DNA of 64,000 nucleotides from Terribacillus sp. DMT04 (GTDB taxonomy: Bacteria > Bacillota > Bacilli > Bacillales > Amphibacillaceae), in contig NZ_CP077639.1 in assembly GCF_019056395.1 (NCBI RefSeq), forward strand, positions 2,854,001 to 2,918,000, in the 5' to 3' direction. The translations under genes were made by a program, and so were the position numbers. A model generated the notes under the pieces. That model saw nothing but the letters and a program-made list of their open reading frames with translations. It was not told the origin of the DNA and searched no databases. Below, in pieces: positions 34,780 to 43,805 of this stretch (its first letter is position 1; each line of letters opens with the position of its first letter).

Positions 34780-36213
34780 ATGGCTGATTCATCTAACAAA
34801 CCTAAACGGGAAGTCAAATGGATTCCGCTCCTTATTACGGTTTTAATAGGAGTCATTCTTTGGTTCATTCCCTCACCTGATGGTGTAAAAGAAGAAGCTT
34901 GGCATTTATTCGCCATTTTTGTAGCAACCATCATCGGCTTGATTATCAAGCCGATGCCGATGGGAAGTGTCGCCATCTTATCTTTAACAGCTATCGTATT
35001 AACACGCACACTAGGATTAGAGGAAGCACTTAGCGGATTTCAAAACAGCACAATTTGGCTGATTGTCATCGCATTTTTCATCTCGAGAGGTTTTATCAAG
35101 ACTGGTCTTGGTTCCAGAATTGCATATCTATTTGTCCGCTTATTCGGTAAAAAGACATTAGGATTGTCCTATTCCTTAATTGGAAGTGATTTAATTCTTT
35201 CGCCAGCGATGCCATCGAACACAGCACGTGCCGGCGGGATTATTTTTCCGATCATTCAATCCTTATCGAATTCTTACGGCTCCAGAAGCGGGGATGGGAC
35301 AGAGCGCAAGATTGGTTCATTTTTAGTGACTGCTTCTTATCAGGGAAATGCTATCACTTCGGCGATGTTCCTGACAGCTATGGCAGCCAACCCATTGGCT
35401 GCCAGCGCTGCAGAAAGCATCACTGGAGAATCCATCTCTTGGGGTCTTTGGATTCTTGCATCCATCGTCCCTGGTATTATTAGCTTGATCATTATTCCGT
35501 TTGTCGTTTTCAAGCTTTACCCGCCTGAAATTAAAGAAACACCAAAAGCAACGGAAATGGCTACAGAGAAACTGCAAAGCATGGGTAAACTAAAGCAGTC
35601 CGAGTGGTTCATGATTGCTGTATTCTTCTTGCTGCTCGTCCTTTGGATTTTCGGTGGAAGTTTTGGTATCGGCTCAACGACTGCTGCATTTATCGGCTTA
35701 GTTGTACTCTTGCTGACAGAAGTGCTTACTTGGTCTGACATTAAGCAAGAGCAAGGCGCTTGGGATACACTTGTCTGGTTCGCCGTCCTCGTTATGATGG
35801 CAAATTACTTGAACGAACTCGGTCTTGTACCATGGTTCAGTGATATTATGAGTAATGTCGTAAGTACGCTGTCCTGGCCGGTAGCATTGCTATTGCTGGC
35901 AATTGTGTATTTCTATTCGCACTACTTCTTTGCTAGTAACACAGCACATGTGAGCGCGATGTACGCTGCCTTCTTGTCCGTTGTTGTAGCAGCTGGTGCC
36001 CCTCCGTTATTGTCAGCTCTCTTGTTAGCATTCTTCAGTAACTTGTTCGGATGTCTGACACATTACGGCAGCGGTCCTGCTCCAGTATTCTTCGGTGCGG
36101 GCTTTGTCTCTCAGCAAAAATGGTGGGGACTCGGTTTCATCATCTCCATTATCCATCTAATTGTCTGGATTGGTATTGGCGGTGTCTGGTGGAAAATCAT
36201 CGGTTTATGGTAA
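34780..36213 (+). CDS. DASS/SLC13 family dicarboxylate transporter (YflS-like)
   Basis: Membrane protein of 477 residues, about 11-12 helices and two re-entrant loops. Family signature SNTARAGGIIFPI (about 147-159) with a second SNT in FASNTAHVSAMY (about 385-396), both of which line the substrate and Na+ sites. Length and sequence style match the 2-oxoglutarate/malate translocator YflS (about 478). It probably exchanges or imports C4/C5 dicarboxylates. Substrate is by family only. Confidence 0.87.
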   Translation: MADSSNKPKREVKWIPLLITVLIGVILWFIPSPDGVKEEAWHLFAIFVATIIGLIIKPMPMGSVAILSLTAIVLTRTLGLEEALSGFQNSTIWLIVIAFFISRGFIKTGLGSRIAYLFVRLFGKKTLGLSYSLIGSDLILSPAMPSNTARAGGIIFPIIQSLSNSYGSRSGDGTERKIGSFLVTASYQGNAITSAMFLTAMAANPLAASAAESITGESISWGLWILASIVPGIISLIIIPFVVFKLYPPEIKETPKATEMATEKLQSMGKLKQSEWFMIAVFFLLLVLWIFGGSFGIGSTTAAFIGLVVLLLTEVLTWSDIKQEQGAWDTLVWFAVLVMMANYLNELGLVPWFSDIMSNVVSTLSWPVALLLLAIVYFYSHYFFASNTAHVSAMYAAFLSVVVAAGAPPLLSALLLAFFSNLFGCLTHYGSGPAPVFFGAGFVSQQKWWGLGFIISIIHLIVWIGIGGVWWKIIGLW

Positions 36214-36220
36214 AACAGAA

Positions 36221-36252
36221 AACAGGAATCCTGCGCGGATTCCTGTTTTTTT
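36221..36252. terminator. bidirectional terminator, dicarboxylate transporter / helD
   Basis: Arms AACAGGAATCC (36221-36231) and GGATTCCTGTT (36237-36247) followed by T-run. The helD stop begins at the end of the T-run. Confidence 0.9.
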
Positions 36253-38563
36253 ATAGGCTTTTATACGTTGTTTCTGCTGCTGACTCAATGAATGGACTTA
36301 GGTTGCCACTGCTGTACATATGCAATTCGTGCATCGCACGTGTACATGCTGTATACAGCAGTGTGCGCTCGGATTCATGACCGTACGCCATATCCGATAC
36401 ATCATATAAAATAACAGCATCAAACTCAATTCCTTTAGCTAAATAAGCAGGAATGACAGAGAGGCCTTTTTTGTATTGCGACGTCGTTTCTGTTATTAGA
36501 TCTGCTTCCATTTCTTCTTTAATCCAATCATACGCTGCTCTGCTTTCTTTGCTCGTCTTAGCGATTACTGCAATCGTTTCGTAACCAGCTGTTTGTAAAG
36601 CTCGGATTCTCTCTGAAATCATGCTGCGTCGTTCGGATTCATCTTTCACTTTCGCTACGGTCGGCAAGTCGCCATCACGGTTGAACGGCTGGATATGCTT
36701 TGCATGTTCCAATAGCTCTTTCGTAAAGTCGACAATCTGTCTTGTGGACCGGTAGCTTCTCCACAGCTCAATCCGATGACTGTCAGCAGTATTACCAGAC
36801 AGCACATTTTCGCCGGTAAGCGAATGCGCTTGAATTGCTTGGTTGATATCTCCGAGCAACGTCATCCGTGCATTAGGAAATGCCTGCTGCAAGTATGCAA
36901 ACTGAAAAGCAGAATAATCTTGCGCCTCATCAATCAATACATAACGAATGGTTTTATCAGAACGATCGCCCAGCACCTTGTCACGGAAGTAAACAAACGG
37001 TGTTACATCCTCCCAGCTCATGTACTTCTGCATCAGGTTTTGTTTGGTCGCTTCGATTAATGCAGGCCATGAAGCCGGCATCTCTGGCCGTCTTTCGGCA
37101 GTAAGCATTCGCAAATACGATTTTTTCACATTAATAAAGGCATGCTTCAGAACTTTTTCAATCAGCGGACGAAGCTTCCGTTCGACAACCCACTTTCTGA
37201 GAATCTCTTCTTCTTGCTTGTTCTCTTCAAAGTCACTTGTTTCTGAACGGTCTTTCTTCTGCAGTTCTGAGAAAGCTTCCACGTAGTCTTCTTTCTCCAT
37301 CAGCTCGACTTCTTCCCGCACCCAATCTTTACGTGTTTCCCAATCGCCCCATGCTCGAAGCTTTTCAACAATCCACGCTGCTGTTAGTTCCGCTCGATTA
37401 GCAAGCGGCAGCGTATTAGAAAGTCCGTAAAAATGTGACTGAATTTCTTGCTTGCTCACAATGCGCTGTTTGCGGAAGCTGACATCCTTGAAAATGAGTC
37501 CAGCACGCATGAATTCTTCCAGTTTGTCATCAATATAGTTCTTGAAATCAAGACTCGCTTTATATTGAATTCCTGCCAGCCGCTTTTCTTTTTCTTCGCC
37601 AGAAGCAAGCAGCATATATTCCATCTGTTCAAACGGTGTCTCGATCGTTTCCTTTCCTTTTAGCTGCCCGTGCATATGCGCATAGAAAGTTGCTTGCTTC
37701 ATATTTTCCTCGCCAAGCTCTGGCAGAACATTGGATACATAGCTGTTGAACAGCGGGTTAGGCGAAAGTAAAACAATATTTTCTGCCGTAATACGATCTC
37801 GATAATGGTATAGCAAATAAGCAACCCGCTGAAGCGCTGCTGATGTTTTACCGCTTCCAGCTGCTCCTTGCACAATCAAATTGGCCGCTGATTCGTTCCG
37901 GATAATCTGATTCTGCTCCTTCTGGATGGTCGCAACGATGCTTTTCATTTCCGTGCTGGCATTGCCGCCTAATACATATTGAAGCAGACTGTCACCAATC
38001 GTTACCCCCGTATCAAACAGCGCCACAAGCTTGCCATTTCGGATAATGAACTGGCGTTTTAGCGTTACTTCTCCTTCGATTGTACCTTCAATTGTTTCAT
38101 ACGAAGCATCTCCCGGTGAGAAATCATAATACATACTGGAAATTGGCGCACGCCAATCATAAATGAGGAAATCTTCTTCTTTCTCATCCATTAAACTAGC
38201 CAACCCTACATAAATCTCCTCGTCATGATCTGTACCATTCTCCCGAAAATCAATTCGGCCGAAATAAGGATTGCGCTGCAAGCGGTCAAGAGTCTTCACT
38301 TCATTATGAATCTGCTGATGCGTTCGTTCTCTTTCTCCTAACAGCTCCGCCTGCTGTTTTAAGCTCGCCTGCGTTTCATTCACATCATCCGGCTCATCTA
38401 AGTTGACTGTTACGTCTTCCCAAAAATTCTTCCGAAGATCAATAACTTTCTCCCGAAGACCTTGAATAAGCCCTGCTGTTTTTTCTCTTTTTGCTTCTAT
38501 TGTCTCTTGGACACGGGCAACACGGGCTTGTTCACCCTGCAATTCTTTTTCTTCTTCTGACAT
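36251..38563 (-). CDS. helD: RNA polymerase recycling motor HelD
   Basis: UvrD/Rep-like superfamily 1 protein of 770 residues (B. subtilis HelD about 774). The N-terminal coiled-coil arm (about 1-70, Glu/Lys-rich) enters the secondary channel of RNA polymerase. Walker A VQGAAGSGKTSAALQ is at about 229-243, motif II is in YVLIDEAQDYSAFQ, then LLGDINQAI, and the C-terminal motif is TRAMHEL. It releases stalled polymerase from DNA. The open frame runs seven codons further to a TTG, but GGAGG lies 9 bases before the ATG at 38563. Not in the neighbourhood of RNA polymerase genes, as is normal. Confidence 0.92.
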   Translation of the reverse strand: MSEEEKELQGEQARVARVQETIEAKREKTAGLIQGLREKVIDLRKNFWEDVTVNLDEPDDVNETQASLKQQAELLGERERTHQQIHNEVKTLDRLQRNPYFGRIDFRENGTDHDEEIYVGLASLMDEKEEDFLIYDWRAPISSMYYDFSPGDASYETIEGTIEGEVTLKRQFIIRNGKLVALFDTGVTIGDSLLQYVLGGNASTEMKSIVATIQKEQNQIIRNESAANLIVQGAAGSGKTSAALQRVAYLLYHYRDRITAENIVLLSPNPLFNSYVSNVLPELGEENMKQATFYAHMHGQLKGKETIETPFEQMEYMLLASGEEKEKRLAGIQYKASLDFKNYIDDKLEEFMRAGLIFKDVSFRKQRIVSKQEIQSHFYGLSNTLPLANRAELTAAWIVEKLRAWGDWETRKDWVREEVELMEKEDYVEAFSELQKKDRSETSDFEENKQEEEILRKWVVERKLRPLIEKVLKHAFINVKKSYLRMLTAERRPEMPASWPALIEATKQNLMQKYMSWEDVTPFVYFRDKVLGDRSDKTIRYVLIDEAQDYSAFQFAYLQQAFPNARMTLLGDINQAIQAHSLTGENVLSGNTADSHRIELWRSYRSTRQIVDFTKELLEHAKHIQPFNRDGDLPTVAKVKDESERRSMISERIRALQTAGYETIAVIAKTSKESRAAYDWIKEEMEADLITETTSQYKKGLSVIPAYLAKGIEFDAVILYDVSDMAYGHESERTLLYTACTRAMHELHMYSSGNLSPFIESAAETTYKSL

Positions 38564-38798
38564 ACCGACGTCCCTCCAAAGCAATTGACATTTATATATG
38601 AATAATGTATAATTTTATATGGTTTGCTAATTTTTGTTATATAGCAGAACATCCTTTATTTTACCATGTTCATTCTTCCCCTGCAATTCTTCCCTATCCC
38701 GCCTGCTTCCAAGCTATCTCATTGCATATTCCTTCTATTTTTGTATATAATTAGTTAGGGTATCGAAATATTAATGCGAAAGAAGTGTTATCCATCTA

Positions 38799-40022
38799 AT
38801 GACGGACGAACAGCTCGCAAAACGCAATCTGTTTATTATGTGGTTCGCAAACTTTTTTATCTCCGCGAGCCTCAGTATGATCATGCCATTTCTGTCCTTA
38901 TATATTTCATCTTTCGGCACTTTATCAGAACGTGACGTGCAAAGCTGGTCTGGCATCATTTTTGGCGTGACTTTTGTTACTGCCTTTATCTGCTCTCCAT
39001 TTTGGGGAAAGTTAGGTGACCGTTACGGCCGGAAATTGATTTTAATTATAACTTCCTTCGGCATGGGGATCTCCATTCTCCTGCTTGGTTTCACCGAAAA
39101 TGTATGGCAGCTGTTTATGCTGCGATTGTTTATGGGTATTTTCACTGGTTTTATCGGAATATCTCAAGCGTTTATCTCGACACATACACCAAGCCATATC
39201 GCTGGACGTGTGCTCGGCACCTTACAGACCGGTAGTATTACCGGGATGCTTTTCGGCCCGCTGCTTGGCGGTATTCTTGCTGACAGTATTGGCTTCCACG
39301 GTACATTCTTCCTTGTTTCGTTAAGTGTTTTCACTTCTGCACTTTTAGTAACATTCGGGACAAAAGAATATCCCGTCAAGATCCAGAAAGGTGAGAAATC
39401 ACATTATACTTCCAAGGAAGTGCTGGCACACATTTTACGAGATCCAATTTTGTTAGTCGTTCTGATTTTAAGTTCCTTGATTCAGATTGCTAACTTCAGT
39501 GTGCAGCCTATCCTGTCTCTTTATGTACAAGAACTGCATGGACCGGAAAACATCGCCTTTTATTCTGGAATTGCCTTTTCTGCTGCCGGGCTGGGCAACT
39601 TGCTGATGACGAGAACGTGGGGGAAACTGGGCGACCGTATTGGTTATGTTAAGATACTGATCGGCCTCATCTTCGCTGCCGGTATTGTCTATATTCCAGG
39701 CGCCATGGTGAATTCGGTATGGGAACTCGCTGTGATACGGCTATTCTTAGGCATGGCAATCGGCGGCATTATTCCACTGCGTGTAGCTTACATCCGCCAA
39801 GCAGCTCCTATCAGCATGCAAGGGGAAGTGCTCGGCTATAATAACAGCTTGCGTTTTCTCGGGAATTTCATCGGTCCCATTATGGGAGGGATCATGGCTG
39901 GTTATTTCGGCTTCTCCGCCGTCTTCTATATGACAAGTGCCTTGCTGATTATATGCGGTGTCACATTGCTCACAGCTCATATTAAGAACGTCCGCCGCAA
40001 TACACGAGCTCACTCCATTTAA
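38799..40022 (+). CDS. MFS multidrug efflux transporter (MdtG-like)
   Basis: Major facilitator protein of 407 residues with 12 helices. Motif A GKLGDRYGRKLILI follows helix 2 (about 68-81) and recurs as GKLGDRIGYVKIL in the second half (about 276). Motif C-like GPLLGGILADSIG (about 149-161) marks it as a proton-coupled drug exporter of the 12-TM DHA1 type. The ribosome site is weak (AAAGAAG), but homologue-like N-terminal wording (RNLFIMWFANFF) starts just after, so the ATG at 38799 is kept. Substrates unknown. Confidence 0.86.
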   Translation: MTDEQLAKRNLFIMWFANFFISASLSMIMPFLSLYISSFGTLSERDVQSWSGIIFGVTFVTAFICSPFWGKLGDRYGRKLILIITSFGMGISILLLGFTENVWQLFMLRLFMGIFTGFIGISQAFISTHTPSHIAGRVLGTLQTGSITGMLFGPLLGGILADSIGFHGTFFLVSLSVFTSALLVTFGTKEYPVKIQKGEKSHYTSKEVLAHILRDPILLVVLILSSLIQIANFSVQPILSLYVQELHGPENIAFYSGIAFSAAGLGNLLMTRTWGKLGDRIGYVKILIGLIFAAGIVYIPGAMVNSVWELAVIRLFLGMAIGGIIPLRVAYIRQAAPISMQGEVLGYNNSLRFLGNFIGPIMGGIMAGYFGFSAVFYMTSALLIICGVTLLTAHIKNVRRNTRAHSI

Positions 40023-40058
40023 AAAGGATTGCCGAATTATTTCGGCAATCCTTTTTGT
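40021..40058. terminator. bidirectional terminator, MFS / ridA
   Basis: Arms AAAAAGGATTGCCGAA (40021-40036) and its complement (40041-40056) with a TTAT loop. It overlaps the MFS stop codon. Confidence 0.92.
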
Positions 40059-40445
40059 TTACATATTAAAACTGCGCACAGCCATCGCTTCGATTTCTAC
40101 GTTGGCTCCTTTCGGAAGTTTAGAAATCTCCACTGTTGCACGTGCAGGATAAGGCTCGGATAGATAACGTCCGTACACTTCATTTACAGCAGCAAAGTCA
40201 TCCAGAGACGTCAGGAAGATCGTTGTTTTGACTACTTGATCAAATGATAAACCAGCTTGATCCAAGATAGCAGTCAAGTTCTTCATTACCTGCTCTGTCT
40301 GCTCTGTAATTGATTCCGCCATCTCTCCTGTTTCCGGGTTCAAAGGAATTTGTCCGGAAATATAAACTGTACCAGCAGTTTCGATCGCCTGTGAATATGG
40401 TCCGATTGCCTGTGGTGCTTTGTCTGTTTGAATGATATTACGCAT
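40059..40445 (-). CDS. ridA: RidA family 2-iminobutanoate/2-iminopropanoate deaminase
   Basis: 128 residues, full family length. It has PQAIGPYSQAIETAGTVYISGQIP at the N-terminus (split), the mid-segment QTEQVMKNLTAILDQAGLSFDQVVKTTIFL and the signature PARATVEISKLPKGANVEIEAMA with the conserved Arg (about 104) that binds the carboxylate. Hydrolyses reactive imines released by PLP enzymes. Trimeric, cytosolic. It follows ypuA on the same strand by 15 bases. Confidence 0.94.
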   Translation of the reverse strand: MRNIIQTDKAPQAIGPYSQAIETAGTVYISGQIPLNPETGEMAESITEQTEQVMKNLTAILDQAGLSFDQVVKTTIFLTSLDDFAAVNEVYGRYLSEPYPARATVEISKLPKGANVEIEAMAVRSFNM

Positions 40446-40460
40446 ATATATCTCTCCTAA

Positions 40461-41372
40461 TTAAAATAGATTTTTAAAGAAATCACCAATAGACTTGAAG
40501 AAGTCCTTCACGCCCTGCCAAAAACCATCATTGTTGGCAACTTCGTCAATTTTATCTTGAATCGTGCCAGCAATATCCTCTAATTGGGTTTTCACACTAT
40601 CGAAATTGATGTCCAGCTGACGCATTTTATCAAACAAATCGATCAGCAGCTGTCTGTCTTCTTCACTTAAGCTAATCTCCAGCTTACTCAGCTGTTCGGA
40701 TACAATTTGCTCCACTTCTTCCCGTGTAGCAGGGTTTTGTTCGGCAATATCCTGTTTAATATCTGTCATGAGCTGGGTTACTTTTTCATCATCCAGCCCT
40801 TCTTGCTGTGCAAGATCTGTTGTCAGATCTAACTCATCATTGGCAACTTCTGTCCGCTCCGGATCCAAGTTGCCATCCGCTGTATCATACGCTTTGTATA
40901 TACCTGTCAGCGCTGAATGACCGCTCACTTTCACTGGGGATGCAACTTCTACAGTTGCATTCTCAATCCCTGCAGTAAGCAAAGCATTCTTGTACATATC
41001 CACAGTTACTTGTGTAATATTATCTGGTGTCACAATGTCTATATCGAGACCATGGCCTTCTTCTTCTCTCGTAATCATCGCCGAAGAATACATTCTGGAA
41101 TTAGCATCTCCATTTATATACTTCACGATATCATCTGCTGTAACTGGAATTTCCTCTACATTATTTGTATTTGTGACACCAAGATCTTCTCTAACTTGCT
41201 GTTTTTGTGCATTTGACAGCGAATCTCCAACAACGACAATCGGTAAACCGAATTTTTCATTAATACTATCCGTGTTCTTTCCAGTATTTGCGGATACAAC
41301 ATCGGAAAAGGCAAAGCCAAGCACTAAGGCAAATGCAACACATGCCGCCATGCATTTCGTTAACCAACTCAT
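40461..41372 (-). CDS. ypuA: DUF1002 family exported protein (YpuA-like)
   Basis: 303 residues. Signal peptide about 1-28 (VSA). The DUF1002 region covers about 40-215 with GLPIVVVGDSLSNAQKQQVREDLGV (split) and VKVSGHSALTGIYKAY. The C-terminal part is helical and acidic (coiled-coil-like, about 215-300). Length and start match B. subtilis YpuA (about 290). Its function is not known; it is probably surface-associated. RidA follows closely, but no functional link is evident. Confidence 0.82.
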   Translation of the reverse strand: MSWLTKCMAACVAFALVLGFAFSDVVSANTGKNTDSINEKFGLPIVVVGDSLSNAQKQQVREDLGVTNTNNVEEIPVTADDIVKYINGDANSRMYSSAMITREEEGHGLDIDIVTPDNITQVTVDMYKNALLTAGIENATVEVASPVKVSGHSALTGIYKAYDTADGNLDPERTEVANDELDLTTDLAQQEGLDDEKVTQLMTDIKQDIAEQNPATREEVEQIVSEQLSKLEISLSEEDRQLLIDLFDKMRQLDINFDSVKTQLEDIAGTIQDKIDEVANNDGFWQGVKDFFKSIGDFFKNLF

Positions 41373-41473
41373 GGAAAATATTCCACCTTTTCATCAAAAT
41401 GGTCTTGCTTCCTCATTATAAACTTTTCAGAAAATAAATAAAGCTATATCTTAGATAGCCCAAGAAGACAATA

Positions 41474-41504
41474 TTAAAAAGCTGCACCATCTTGATGCAG
41501 CTTT
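41474..41504 (-). terminator. terminator of the YdaT-like gene
   Basis: Minus strand AAAGCTGCA (41504-41496) and TGCAGCTTTTT (41486-41476) with a nine-base loop, directly past the stop at 41508. Confidence 0.85.
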
Positions 41505-41507
41505 CCA

Positions 41508-41945
41508 TTAAGAACGTTTCTGAACAGATCCGTCTTTTTTATGAATAATTGTCTCTGTCCCTTTATTTTCAGCAATCTCATTTGCTCGATTGATGGCATC
41601 CTGTTTGTTATCAAATATATTAGAAGGTCGTTTCGCATCTTTTGCTTGTACCGCCCAACCGTCATCATGCGCTACAACTTCTTCAGCATTATCCATTAAA
41701 TCTGGATTACTGTGAGAAGCATCATCATCTCGCTCGGTCGGATCGCCATTTTTCATAAAGTCTTTTACTTCTTTTTGCGAAGCATTTTCATACCACTCTT
41801 TCGCCTGACTAGTAGCAATCGGAATTGCTCTGCCTTCCTCATAGCCTTCGTCAAGCATCGCGTTCGCAATGTCGATTGCTTTCTTTTTGACAGCTTTGTC
41901 CAAGTTTTTCAGTGAAGCAGGATAGTCATTCATTGTCCAAGGCAT
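41508..41945 (-). CDS. general-stress protein with DUF2188 domain (YdaT-like)
   Basis: 145 residues. The N-terminal half (PWTMNDYPASLKNLDKAVKKK, then EEGRAIPIATSQAKEWYEN) is the type seen in ChaB-like and YdaT proteins. A DUF2188 module is at the C-terminus (about 88-140: DGWAVQAKDAKRPSNIFDNK...GTETIIHKKDGSVQ). Highly charged and soluble. B. subtilis YdaT (about 151) is sigma-B controlled, and the upstream GTTTCA-N13-GGGAAT fits that. AAAGGAG is 8 bases before the ATG; the 12 upstream in-frame codons are not used. Exact function unknown. Confidence 0.82.
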   Translation of the reverse strand: MPWTMNDYPASLKNLDKAVKKKAIDIANAMLDEGYEEGRAIPIATSQAKEWYENASQKEVKDFMKNGDPTERDDDASHSNPDLMDNAEEVVAHDDGWAVQAKDAKRPSNIFDNKQDAINRANEIAENKGTETIIHKKDGSVQKRS

Positions 41946-41982
41946 GCTAAAAACTCCTTTACTTGTTTTTGGTACATGCAAT

Positions 41983-42007
41983 ATTCCCTTTCAACATCTA
42001 GTGAAAC
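41983..42007 (-). promoter_or_regulatory. sigma-B-type promoter of the YdaT-like gene
   Basis: GTTTCA (42007-42002), 13 bases, GGGAAT (41988-41983), against the consensus GTTTAA-N12-15-GGGTAT. One mismatch in each box, ideal spacing, placed about 38 bases before the ATG. Confidence 0.7.
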
Positions 42008-42023
42008 GCAAGAAGCAAAAGAG

Positions 42024-42052
42024 TTGTATATAGAAATGTCGCGCTTTACAAT
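42024..42052 (+). promoter_or_regulatory. sigma-A promoter of the CurA-like gene
   Basis: TTGTAT (42024-42029), 17-base spacer, TACAAT (42047-42052), about 31 bases before the start codon. Divergent to the sigma-B promoter with a 16-base gap. Confidence 0.72.
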
Positions 42053-42083
42053 TGCTACATTACCAAAAAGGAGATGATGCCCC

Positions 42084-43091
42084 ATGGCAAAAAATGAAGA
42101 AATACAATTAGCCAAACGACCGGAAGGCATGCCAACAGAGGAGAATTTCCGCTTTGTCGACACAGAAGTCCCGGAACTTAAAGAAGGACAGGTGCTAGTT
42201 AAGAGTATCTATATCAGTGTAGATCCTTATATGCGCGGCAGAATGAGCGATGCAAAATCTTATGTTGCTCCTTATGAAGTAGATGCCCCGATTTCCGGAG
42301 GCGTTGTCGGACAAGTAACAGCATCACAATCTGATAAATTCCAAAAAGGCGACTATGTGCTCGGCAATCTGTCTTGGGCGCGTTACAATGCAGCAAATGC
42401 AGAAACACTGCAAAAGGTCGATCCTGAGCTTGGACCAGTTTCCACAGCTTTAGGCGTGCTCGGTATGCCCGGTCTTACCGCCTATTTCGGCTTAACAGAT
42501 ATCGGTGAGCCGAAGTCCGGTGAAACAGTCGTTGTGTCCGGTGCTGCCGGTGCAGTTGGCTCCACCGTTGTACAAATCGCGAAAATTCTCGGCGCACGCG
42601 TTGTCGGCATTGCCGGTTCACCAAAAAAACTCGATTACGTGAAGAATACTTTAGGCGCTGATGAAGTCATCAACTACAAAGAAGAAGATGTAGCAGAAGC
42701 ATTAGAAAAAGCATGCCCAAACGGGATAGACGTTTACTTCGACAACGTCGGCGGCCCTGTATCTGACGCAGTGTATCCATTATTGAATGCACATGCCCGC
42801 ATCCCGCTCTGCGGCAGTATCTCTTCTTACAATAAAAAAGAAGACCAAGGCCCGCGCATCCAAGGGTACCTCGTCAAAGCGAAAGCCAAAATTCAAGGCT
42901 TTATCGTTGCAGACTACGGTGAACAATTTGCAGAAGGCAAAAAGCAGCTGTCTGAATGGTTCAAACAAGACAAGCTAACCTTCGAAGAAAACGTTGTAGA
43001 CGGCTTTGAAAACGTACCAGACGCATTCCTTGGATTGTTCAAAGGGGAGAATTTAGGGAAGCAATTGGTGAAAGTAGCAGAAGCGGAATAA
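42084..43091 (+). CDS. NADP-dependent oxidoreductase, CurA/PTGR family (YfmJ-like)
   Basis: Medium-chain reductase of 335 residues without zinc ligands. It has YISVDPYMRGRM (about 49-60) typical of prostaglandin/curcumin reductases and the nucleotide-binding stretch VVSGAAGAVGSTVVQIAKILGARVVGIAGS (split, about 152-181). DVYFDNVGGPVSDAV follows (about 216). It likely reduces alpha,beta-unsaturated ketones or aldehydes with NADPH, a detoxification role. B. subtilis YfmJ is the closest I recall. AAGGAG precedes the ATG. Confidence 0.9.
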   Translation: MAKNEEIQLAKRPEGMPTEENFRFVDTEVPELKEGQVLVKSIYISVDPYMRGRMSDAKSYVAPYEVDAPISGGVVGQVTASQSDKFQKGDYVLGNLSWARYNAANAETLQKVDPELGPVSTALGVLGMPGLTAYFGLTDIGEPKSGETVVVSGAAGAVGSTVVQIAKILGARVVGIAGSPKKLDYVKNTLGADEVINYKEEDVAEALEKACPNGIDVYFDNVGGPVSDAVYPLLNAHARIPLCGSISSYNKKEDQGPRIQGYLVKAKAKIQGFIVADYGEQFAEGKKQLSEWFKQDKLTFEENVVDGFENVPDAFLGLFKGENLGKQLVKVAEAE

Positions 43092-43095
43092 TACG

Positions 43096-43129
43096 AAAGC
43101 CTGACAGATTATCTGTCAGGCTTTGTTTT
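43096..43129. terminator. bidirectional terminator, CurA-like / sortase
   Basis: Arms AAAGCCTGACAGA (43096-43108) and TCTGTCAGGCTTT (43112-43124), short loop, then GTTTT. Confidence 0.85.
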
Positions 43130-43748
43130 AACCTATTAATTTGCCTTGAATAATATAACGCTGCTCTGCATGTCCGATAAAATCAAATGGATAGCAAGTC
43201 GTGAGTGTTAAGGTCGCTTCCGCCTTTGGCACAATAACAGTTCTATCGTCCTTATCTGTTATCCATATATCCGATATTTCATAGGAATAGACAATTTCAT
43301 CTACTGTAAGCAAAAGATGATCACCCTTTGCTAATTCTCCAAGCTCAACAAATACCGTATCACGATGCCCGCTTAATACTGTATGTCCTTGCTTGGCAGG
43401 CGTTGTGGTGCTGTCGCTATCCATCATTCCCACACCTTTTTCCAACGTATTTTCATCTGTTCCCCAGAATACAGAAAATTTCTTTTCTATTTTAGGTATG
43501 GACAGCATAGCTACTTTATCACCAACTTTATAATTCTCTTCTTTAGGAGAAGCAACAGAAATCTTGTCAGTTTTCTCTTCTATGATTTCATTCGTCTTGT
43601 GACTCTTTTCCAGAACTTCTTCAGCCAATTGTTTGTCTTCTTCTTCAAAATCTTGAGCAGAAGATGCACTGCCATTCCATTGAATGAGTGTATAAGATCC
43701 TAACAGAATACCAGCTAAGATAAAGAGTGAGCCGATTAGCTTTTTCAT
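43128..43748 (-). CDS. srtD: class D sortase
   Basis: Membrane-anchored transpeptidase of 206 residues: N-terminal helix about 5-23, then an extracellular catalytic domain. The triad is His128 (LSGHRDT), Cys185 (TLTTC) and Arg197 (EQRYII). The TLTTCYPF wording and size fit class D (B. subtilis YhcS type). It cleaves an LPxTA-like signal and joins the substrate to cell wall. The gene directly upstream encodes a protein ending in LPKTA plus hydrophobic helix and basic tail, presumably its substrate. Start ATG with an AAGGGG site. Confidence 0.9.
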   Translation of the reverse strand: MKKLIGSLFILAGILLGSYTLIQWNGSASSAQDFEEEDKQLAEEVLEKSHKTNEIIEEKTDKISVASPKEENYKVGDKVAMLSIPKIEKKFSVFWGTDENTLEKGVGMMDSDSTTTPAKQGHTVLSGHRDTVFVELGELAKGDHLLLTVDEIVYSYEISDIWITDKDDRTVIVPKAEATLTLTTCYPFDFIGHAEQRYIIQGKLIG

Positions 43749-43805
43749 ATTTACTTCACCCCTTAAAGAAAAAGACCAGACAAATGTCTAGTCTGTTAAT
43801 GATTA

